From positions 53,059,365 to 53,123,364 of the forward strand of contig CM042090.1 in assembly GCA_023512835.1 (NCBI GenBank): DNA of 64,000 nucleotides, written 5' to 3'. Shown here piece by piece: positions 56,128 to 64,000 of this stretch; the stretch's first letter is position 1, and every line of letters begins with the position of its first letter. Under the pieces are notes generated by a model, which saw only the letters and a program-made list of their open reading frames with translations, was not told the origin of the DNA and searched no databases. The position numbers were made by a program, and so were the translations under genes. Source of the stretch: Taxillus chinensis. Its lineage: Eukaryota; Streptophyta; Magnoliopsida; Santalales; Loranthaceae.

Positions 56128-56760
56128 CCCGTCCCGATGCAACGTCAAGAACAAACCTCTCCGATCGAAATCCTGCTACTCAACACGGAAAAAGCACCAT
56201 CCTCCGAAGCCAATTCTCCGCCATTCGTCCTCTAATCTCTACCACAACTCCAAAACCCCACCCATCCTACCGTCAGAGACCGAACCGACACTCACCAGCA
56301 CTCGGACCCTCGCGCAAATCAAACTCCAAATGCTCACTTCGAGAACCCTCGGATCGAGTTTGGAATTGAAGAAACAGCAAAGCAGAACCCAACAGGAATC
56401 AAACGCGAAGAGTGCTAGGGGGAATCGCTCCGGGTTACGGACGGATACATCCTGCAAGACACCAAAGAACGTGCCAATGCCAAAGAATAACCAAGACTGT
56501 TTGGCCTGTTGAATTCAATGCCCCCCCGCCTTTTGCTGTGAGGGAAGTGGGCCGAGAAAAATGAGAGAAAATTTACAGGGATTGAATGAGCAAAAGCGGC
56601 GAGTGATGAAGCTGCGGAAGCTGCGGAGAGTAGAGAGTGAGAATATTGGGACAAAGCAGCAATGATAGATTAGTAGAGGTACTGTGCTCGAGTGACCACT
56701 AGGATCGTGCCACGTCGTCACCGGAGCGAATCGAATCCGCCACGTTATGCGATCAACGAG
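56128..56760 (-). promoter_or_regulatory. PRAF 5' UTR and proximal promoter
   Basis: Minus-strand sequence upstream of the ATG is GC-richer and pyrimidine-rich (CTCACTCTCTACTCTCCGC near 56640-56622), as in plant leaders. Apparent ORFs on both strands (56084-56512 and 56415-56721) come from this composition. The transcription start is not defined. Confidence 0.5.
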
Positions 56761-59655
56761 ATGGACGGTCCTGATTTGGCATTTGAAACAGATGGTGACG
56801 ACAGTAGCGCCGACGCATGCCTTAATAAATAATAGCGAAGGGTATTCTTTATTATTATTATTTGAAATTTATTTATTATTTTACAATTTAAAAGTGCTTA
56901 TTATCGTAGGAAGTGGACACTCACGGTACACTTGGCCACTCGCTCAAATGAGCTTTCGCGTTGCAGTAACCCTTTTCTTTTTCTTGTTCTTTCTCTTATT
57001 TTTCCCTCTCAATCGTTTTTTCAATGCTTGTAATAATTGAAATTTGTGCAGTGTGATTGAAATTGATTTTCGATGCATTGACAGGGCATTATTTGGATTT
57101 TGTGGTTCCGTTGGTGCAACCAAAAATATAATCAATTGAGATTAAATTAGAAATGAAATATTAATTATCTCTAAGATAAAATTTATCATCCAAAAATATC
57201 ATAAAATTATTAAATCTAAAAATCATCTCAAATAAATAAAAATTAAATTTTAATTTATTAAATACATTAAAATTTACATTTAAATTTGTATTCCATCCTA
57301 AGAGTGGAAATACTTTTCGTCCCAAAAGGCTTGGGCGGGAGTAATTTTGCACAATTTTTTTCGCCCTCTCCCTTCTCTCTCAATCTCAACAACATCAATC
57401 CCTCTTCCTCTTCACGCACGCGCAAAATGTTTGTTGCTCCCTCTTGCTCTTCACACACCCGAAGAAGATCCACATCGCTCCCTCTTCATTTTCACACAAG
57501 AAGGTCCATCAATTCATTCCCAGTCTGCGGCAACAATCAACGTCCAATCCCTCTTTCTCTTCACAATCTTCAGCGACCATATCTAGTGATTCAATCCCTA
57601 GATAGGTTCAGCCTGCACGGAATCCCATCCACTATAGGTATTTCCATTACTCCCGCTTTGAATAAAATCGCTAATATATTTTGTAAAAATGATTTAGCGT
57701 GACTGGAATGTTGGGTTTTGTTGCTTTGTTTAAATGTTGGGATTGAGACGGTATCAGTAACAGAACCGTTTCTCCATTGGTTTTATCTCCACGCCATCTG
57801 CCCAGATTTTCTGTTCAAATTTTAATATTTTCATCATCCATGCCTAGAATTCTGGGCACCTGCCATGCCCAGCCAGACTTATATTTTGGGCAGAATTCTG
57901 TGTAAAATTCTGGGCAAAATTATGTGCAAATTGCAATTTGTAATTTTATTTGCTTAATTCTATGCAATTGCAGATCTTATATAACCATTGAGAAATTTTT
58001 GAATCATGATAACCTTAGCGTTAATTCATTTCAGCGCAGTGCCTACCATTGCTTATTGCTAATACTTTTGCCATATAATAGCATAGAATATGTACCCAGG
58101 GAGTGGGAGAGGCAAAGCAAGGTCCTTTTAATCACATAAACAACGATCCTTTTATTATTACATGTGTCGGCGGTGAAATAATGGCATTGCTGCACTGGAG
58201 AGTGCGCCTCTTTTCAATAAAAGTGATATATCTACACGCTAATTATCAAACATATGAAGCACAGGCACCGCTGCAGTAATGCTAGCTAGGCCTTAATTTG
58301 CTAGGGCCCTCCACAATCACGCGTGGCTAGTGCTTAATTCTATGCAATTGCAAAGTTGAATTTATGCAGTGTGATCTATTAATAACAATATTAATATAGG
58401 TGTTTATATTGCAGAGTTGAATTTTTCTATGTAATTGCATAGTTGAATTTTTCTAGAAATATTGCTAAAGCTAGTTCATTTTTCATGGGGGTTTATATAG
58501 GTGTTTGATAATTAACAGGTGCACACTAAATTAATCAACAGTTTAACCCGAATTATAACTCCTGCATTGAGAATATATTATATTCATGGTTGGACCTCCG
58601 TATATAAGCTTCTTTTTTTCTTTTACAATTGCAACTATATATATCCTGTTCTAGGTTTCTTTGACTGCTTCTATAGACAAATTAGCTAAAAAAACATGTA
58701 CCAGGTCCGCATTGGTTTTTTTGACTGCTTGTATAGACAAATTAGACAAATTGGGTTTCTTTGATTGCTTCTATACACTCTAAGATATTCAGCATATACC
58801 AGGTTACCAGTACCAGGCCAGCATGTACTTTATATTCATACATTGCATGTTCTTAAGCTGGTTTGTGCGTTGAAATTACCTTTTTTTTTTTTTGTAAATC
58901 ATACATTTGTTTCGTTCTTTCACTTGTGAGATTGGCGTTTGTCTATCTTTTATGGCCCATCTGTTTCTGCTTTTGCAAATTCTTGTGCACTTGCTTGTCT
59001 ACTACACATTGATGTTTTTTATTCAATATTGGTGGGTGCACTATAAAATCATTTTCCATGGCATTGATTTTGATTTTTGGAACATCATGATTGTCAAAAT
59101 CCAATGATGATTAATTAAAATATCTTAACTGCTGTGAATTAGAAACTGTTTGGACATTAGTCCAATTCCGTGTGTGCGTGTCCTCCCTTGATCTTTATAG
59201 ATTTCATATATATATTAACGACACTCGCTGAAAACGATGGATGGTTAATGCTATTTTTATTGGTAAATCATGATTTTGGTAAATGCTATTTTTATCTAGT
59301 GCCAAAATCTATCTTATTCGGTTATCCTTGTACTTTTCAATTTTACATATTTTTGTAAGCAAGTTACAAATTTGTGCCAAAATGCCAATGTTCTTGATCC
59401 ATATGAAAGGCTGTATGCAACTAAATATCTTATAATTTTAACTTTTAGGAGTGTTGGGCTACCTACTAAAGGTTGCAAACGGGATCTTGTGTTAGCATTT
59501 AAGTGTTTCTTAGAGAATAAAATAATTGGTATTGTATCTGATTTCTATTTTAAACTATATATCGATTAAATTTAGAAGTAGTAATTGTTCTAAAGGAAGG
59601 AGTTGGTAAAAATTTTTGTTGTTCCCGCAAGGTTACGTTGTCATTGTTGTCAACA
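56761..59655. other. Intergenic region, no gene recognised
   Basis: 57120-57290 is AT-rich. 57300-57700 has a plus-strand open frame rich in Ser/Arg with no recognised domain, possibly the start of a decayed DNA transposon. TTCTATGCAATTGCA recurs at 57959 and 58339. 58654-58790 holds a threefold repeat of TTTGACTGCTTCTATAGACA then AATTAG. Confidence 0.45.
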
Positions 59656-61117
59656 TGTTGCAGGAAACAGAACGCGCAGGCTCGAAGGTCTGGGTCGAAG
59701 ATCCGCAGTACTTGGTTGGATAACTTCGTAGAGTGATCTCTTAGAGTGAGCTCGTAGAGGGAGTCTACCAATGTACGTCTTAACTCGAAGGCCGTAGACC
59801 CGCGGGTTGTGGATTAGAAGACTCGAAGGTCGTAGACTCACAGGACGTAGACTGACAGACCATGAGGCTCGTAGCACCCTCAAAGGACCACAGGGTCGAA
59901 GCCTCGTAGAGGTACAGGGTCGAAGCCTTGAAGGGACATAGGGTTGTAGGGTCGTAGACTCAAGGTGCAGACAGATGCAGAGCCGCGTCTCGCGGAGTCG
60001 TAGCTCGTAGGGTCGTGGACTGAAGCTCGTAGGGTCGTAGGACCTGTTGCACAGACCCGGAAGTAGCTACTAGCCAAGGCAGAATGCAGTTGTCCGACTC
60101 GAAGACTCGTAGAGCTTAAAAGCTCGTAGCACTAATTCTGACCTAGCTTCAAAGCCAGAGAGTAGAAGTATTGGAAGATGAATGCCCTTGGTTCGAAGAC
60201 TCAGACTCGTAGAGAATCGAAGAGGAAGACTTGTAGACTCGTAGAAAGGCTACGAGGCAATATCTCCGAGGCTGTGGCTTGTGAAAGGAATGGAGCGCGC
60301 TACAAAGGAGTGAAACGGGCGGACACTCATCGTTTCAGTAAGTCGTTACCTGAGCAATGGTTTTAGTACACTGAGTACTGCAAAACACGTGGGCGTCATC
60401 CGAGAGGGGTTTAACTTGTTTCTACGGTGAAGATCACAGGCTGAAACATGCTTAACCCTAGCTGGAGGGTTTCGGACTTCGGCCGGCCTATAAAAAGCAA
60501 GGAATGTGCCTGACATAAAAAGCGCCGAATAATATTCTTTGTGTAGTGAAGAAACGTATCTGCAGAGATACAAGAGGCGACGTAGAGTAGTTCATACAAA
60601 CAGAGAGAGAGAGAGGGAGATTGAAAGGAAGATAATAGTGAGTTAATTTATCTTTCTTTCTCATACATTTGGAGAACAGATCGTGAGTCCGACAAAGGAG
60701 TGATTGAAGGTCGAGCATAGCAAACGGTCAACAACGCAGGAGCAGATTGCGCAGACAGATTTTTATAGTGAGTAAAGTCTAGAGCAATACTATTTTTGTA
60801 TTTGTATTGAAAAGAAGAGAGAGTTGATCCTATTTGTAAAAAGGGCTAGACCCTACTGTACTACAAGATATATAGTGGATTGGACTTGGTGTAGGTACAC
60901 CCTCACCACCGTGGAGTAGATCACATTGATCGAACCATGTATATTGTGTGTCTTTGTTCTTTCCCATACATGCTTGCTTGTGATTAATTTTGCATGAGAC
61001 ACTAATACATCACCCAAATGAAGATCGCATCAGTGAAAGAACTCTCCTAAGTATCCTACTCATAAAACTTAAGGAAAGTTTTATAGTATACAGATTCACC
61101 CCCCCTCTCTATATACA
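59656..61117 (+). mobile_element. Solo LTR, SIRE/Maximus-like copia
   Basis: It begins TGTTGCAGGAAACAG. Toward its end it has TACACCCTCACCACCGTGGA, GTAGATCACATTGATCGAAC and a CAGATTCACCCCCCCTCTCT terminus, all characteristic of SIRE-type copia LTRs. A TATA-like CCTATAAAAAGC is at 60487. No internal region follows, and exact target duplication was not found. Boundaries approximate. Confidence 0.65.
59680..60250 (+). repeat. GGGTCGTAG / CTCGAAG minisatellite in the solo LTR
   Basis: Dozens of irregular units such as GTAGGGTCGTAGACTCAAGG, GAAGACTCGTAGAG and GGGTCGAAGCCTCGTAG. Confidence 0.8.
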
Positions 61118-61839
61118 AACCCTTATTTAAAGATAACTGTGCTTGGAACCTGGGAATATCAATTTTGGCCCAGGATTAAATAGACAAAGCGTTTGTATTA
61201 GGTGTTGAGCTGTCGATTTATCTGAAAAGCTTATTAAAAAACAATGAAATGGAATATGGATGTAATAATTCTCTGATAGATTTAAATATCTTATGCTTTT
61301 GTTGATTTTTCTGGAAAGATGAATTTGGAAGTCGCCTATGTGTATCTATAAGCTGTTGAAATTCGTATCAATGCATCACTCTCTCCATTGCTATGCTTTC
61401 CTACTATATGTTCTCTTATTGTCATTGTATTGATGAATTGACTTTTTGGGCTGCGAATTGCAATCTTCTCTCTTATTTGTCTTGCACTTAGTTTTCAGTG
61501 TCCTAATCAAAAAAGAAAATTAGTGGGGAAAAGATACATGTATGATTGATATAGGAAAAGCTAGTTTCAATTGCATAATTCATGGGGCCAAAACATAGGA
61601 GGAACCCAGCTGGCTGGATTATGTAGAGGATAAGGAAACAATCGGTGGTTATCATCATCACCTGGTAACCAAATAACATGGTTGATTATGAACAGCTTGC
61701 ATTTATTTTCCTACGCGAGTTATCATCACCATGTTTGGTTATATAGCTTGAAATAGTTGTTTTAAGTTTTGGTTTCCATAGTAGCCAATAACATGGCTGA
61801 TTATCAGATTATGGCCTTTTGATATATTATGATGTTTCC
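61118..61839. other. Intergenic, no gene recognised
   Basis: AT-rich. A phrase containing AACATGG(T/C)TGATTAT occurs at 61675 and 61791. Confidence 0.4.
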
Positions 61840-62133
61840 CTAATCTCTGCCACTCTCGAACATATGAGAGGCAAGCCCATATGCAAATCCCATGAAACCG
61901 AAGTGCTTAAACGAATGGCAATAAGCATAGCTTGCTTGCCAAAGAAAGTTAGGGACTGCTACCTAGATTTAGGTTCCTTTCCGTAAGACAAGTGGATCCC
62001 ACTCGATGTTCTCATTAATGTATGGGTTGAGCTGCACGATCTAGATGAAGAGGAGGTTTTTGCAATTCTTGTGGAGCTTTCAGACAAAAATCTCCTTTCA
62101 TTAGTAAAAACAGATGCACAGTTTGTGGAGTGA
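61840..62133 (+). pseudogene. Fragment of an RPW8-type (ADR1/NRG1-like) helper NLR
   Basis: One frame reads LISATLEHMRGKPICKSHET, EVLKRMAISIACLPKKVRDC, YLDLGSFP, stop (61984-61986), DKWIPLDVLINVWVELHDLD, EEEVFAILVELSDKNLLSLV, KTDAQFVE, stop (62131-62133). This is the ARC2 / winged-helix part of the NB-ARC domain (LDLGSFPxDKxIPLDVLINxW) of RPW8-CNL helper NLRs, which act downstream of sensor NLRs in plant immunity. RPW8, P-loop and LRR parts are absent, and the nonsense codon lies in the conserved FPxDK motif. It is therefore a truncated pseudogene or a captured exon piece. Confidence 0.85.
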
Positions 62134-62382
62134 GCTTTCCTGATGTGTTTTTTAGGTGGCCAATGGCTAGGATATTTTTTTTACCTGTATATATAGTTTA
62201 TGTTTATTCCTTACCTAGACCTAAGGTTTGCCAAAATATACTTTCTTAAGATTTTAAATAATTAATCTTATAAACTGGAGATATATATAGTAGTTACCAT
62301 GAGATCTCAGTCTGCTTGTAATGGCCTGTGTTTTGGGATGTGAGCAGTTAGTCACAGTTTTGCCCTTTGGGTGACAATTGTT

Positions 62383-62740
62383 GGGTTTTTGGGAGTTTTA
62401 TTCCCACACACATTAACTAGAACACTTTGTATGTTGATGACCAAGCATGAGGCAAGAGATGAGCCTAAGAGGATACTTTTAGAGGGTGTACACGACAATG
62501 CACGTGACAATGGCTTGTCACGTGCAGTGATGTTTTTGCATGGGAGCCTTCTAGACTTAGTTCTAAAGCTTGTGGCAAAATCCTAGGGCATTTGGAGCTT
62601 GCACGTGACAATGGTCTTTGTCACGTGCAACCATGTTTGTGCACCGTCTTCTTCGTTTTGTTATGCTGATCATATTTTCCTAAAGGACTATATTCGAATT
62701 GTGGGTATTTTGTCCTGTGTGGGAGCGGAGTGGTTATTAC
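62383..62740 (+). repeat. Possible short LTR-like unit containing CACGTGACA hairpins
   Basis: TGTTGGGTTTTTGGGAGTTT then TATTCCCACA resembles the start of common plant copia LTRs, and GAGTGGTTATTACA could be its end. No target duplication was seen. Two hairpins lie inside: GCACGTGACA-6-TGTCACGTGC at 62501-62526 and TGCACGTGACA-8-TGTCACGTGCA near 62600-62629. Confidence 0.4.
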
Positions 62741-62747
62741 ATGTTTC

Positions 62748-62870
62748 ATTTATTAAAACTACGTCGTTTTGATGGTGGGTTTCATTTATCAAAACTACTA
62801 CGTCATTTTGATGGTGAGTTTCACTTATCAAAACTACGTCGTTTTGATAAGTGAAGTGTCTATATAAGGA
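62748..62870 (+). repeat. Threefold repeat with palindromic AACTACGTCGTTTTGAT
   Basis: Three copies of TTTCA(C/T)TTATCAAAACTACG then TC(G/A)TTTTGAT are followed by a TATA-like TCTATATAAGG at 62860. The last copy is a hairpin with 13-bp perfect arms (62822-62834 and 62841-62853). Confidence 0.8.
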
Positions 62871-64000
62871 GGAGGAGCTCTGATAGACAAATTTTTAGCC
62901 TCCCTAAAAGTGCTAGCTAATGTCGTAAAATCTCTCTTCAAGATAATTAATTCCCTAAGTTTGCACTAAAAGAATAGCAACAAGCACGGGGTCGAACCCA
63001 TAGGGATTAGCCTAGTTTTCTAGTTTTTCAAACCAAACCACTCAATTACTCTTGCTCTATAAAATGTCTTGGCAAAAATGAATTCTTTTATAAATAAAGA
63101 TCTAATTTTTATTTGGTTTTTTGAATAAACAAAGAAAGCAAATTGTTTTTAGGATTAAGATTCAAGGATTAAATTCATCTAGGGTCACAACTTCACCTCC
63201 CTATGTTGTTTCTACTAATTTTAAGGTTCTTGAGATTATTTAATTGATAACATGTTATAACTAAGTCAAGGTACTGCAATTGGTCATTGCCAGTCCTTTC
63301 TAAGTACTGTCTGCCTGAATGGTCATCATGACATCAACATGCAAAGCCTAATTATCATACTCATGACAGGATAATGGTCACACCAATCACAAATATGTTA
63401 TGAATCAAAGATTAGCCTCAGACTAAGGCTAAGAAAACCCAAGTGTATAGCCTAGATATTAAAAGATGAAGAACAAATTCATAAAACATGCAATCTAAAT
63501 TAAACAAACCCAATATTCAAATAATCAGTTTAACAACTTAGGGGGCTACATTGCTCCCCTAGATAAAGGAAACTACTCACAGATGTTCTTGAATAAACAA
63601 TAAAAAATAAAGAACATCATCCTCAAGCAGGTGTTGCAGAACTCCAATTTTAGATTTTCTCCAGCCGTCAGACCTCCTAGGGCTGGCAGCTCCAAGATCA
63701 GAACCCTAGCCTCCAAAATCGTGAGACTCTCTCTCTCTCCTCTCTCTAAGAATGTGCTCCTCTCTTCCTTCTCTTAAAAACGGATGTTGCACTCTCTATT
63801 TATAGAGAAACATGGAGTGTAATGGGTGCCCTAGCCGCCAGCAGTTGCCACTTATCAAAACGATGTAGTTTTGATAAGTAGTTTCCATTCTTCTTCCAAC
63901 TTGAATACAACTCGAACCAAGTATAATTTGGACTAGGTGTTTTAGAGAAAAGTGTTTAAAATAACAAAACAAAGCGATTCATGCAAAAATCCGGCTGCAC
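62871..64000 (-). mobile_element. LTR-like unit on the minus strand, running off the window
   Basis: On the minus strand: a hairpin CACTTATCAAAAC..., TATA-like CTCTATAAATAGAGAGTG near 63805, a leader with AGAGAGAGTC repeats, and near 63000 CCCTATGGGTTCGACCCCGT then GCTTGTTGCTATT. This arrangement matches the promoter and U5 end of long gypsy LTRs. No protein domain was seen. The right end is outside the window. Confidence 0.5.

Noticed and set aside
56084..56721. Plus- and minus-strand open frames over the PRAF first exon and leader
   Set aside because: They are explained by the GC-rich 5' UTR. The minus-strand ATG at 56127 is the supported start.
57286..57702. 138-residue plus-strand open frame
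   Set aside because: Low-complexity Ser/Arg/Pro composition, no recognised domain and no clear splice context. Kept only as part of the intergenic entry.

Overview
The window is nuclear DNA of a flowering plant, probably a eudicot with a transposon-rich genome. The reasons are split host genes with GT-AG introns, plant-only protein families, and dense plant-type transposable elements (L1 and RTE LINEs, Ty1/copia, Ty3/gypsy, TRIM, CACTA, PIF/Harbinger-like). No bacterial operons, CRISPR arrays, rRNA or convincing tRNA genes were seen. The species cannot be named from sequence alone.

Host genes: two genes were recognised, both on the minus strand. (1) The 5' part of a PATROL1-like MUN-domain (Munc13-like, DUF810) gene lies at 2728-7667. 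It has untranslated 5' exon sequence up to about 8.56 kb, a start exon holding only 8 coding bases, and three further coding exons. The next expected exon was not found between position 1 and 2728. (2) A complete nine-coding-exon PRAF-type gene (PH, RCC1 repeats, FYVE, BRX; about 1096 residues) runs from 56127 down to 31411. Its exons join in frame, but introns 1 and 7 have been enlarged to about 10.4 and 8.3 kb by transposons. A third host-derived piece, at 61840-62133, is a broken fragment of an RPW8-type (ADR1/NRG1) helper NLR.

Layout: 1-1.2 kb is the 3' end of an L1-type LINE. 3.1-7.0 kb is a second LINE sitting in a PATROL1-like intron; it is itself interrupted by an inverted LINE tail and by a TIR element. 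9.65-30.0 kb is a Ty3/gypsy chromovirus (Tekay/Del-like) opened by three insertions: a TRIM-like element at 12069-12531, a solo LTR at 14836-24876 that contains a complete CACTA transposon (15071-23319), and a second solo LTR at 25148-27042. 31.4-56.1 kb is the PRAF gene. Its intron 7 holds a PIF/Harbinger-like element with an RTE LINE inside, and a copia element (35285-40485). Its intron 1 holds a second copia element (46096-51900), an inverted LINE tail, and a 141-bp inverted repeat. 57-64 kb is intergenic sequence with a SIRE-like solo LTR (59656-61117), the NLR fragment, CACGTGACA hairpins, and the end of a minus-oriented LTR-like unit.

How it fits together: almost all apparent ORFs outside the two host genes are decayed transposon proteins. 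The insertion order can be read from nesting and target duplications. No wholly new gene system was identified. The observations most worth follow-up are the duplicated exon 3/splice donor in PRAF, the near-perfect 141-bp inverted repeat in PRAF intron 1, the helper-NLR fragment, the GTCG-core minisatellites inside three different LTR families, and a TIR element family found twice that I could not assign.
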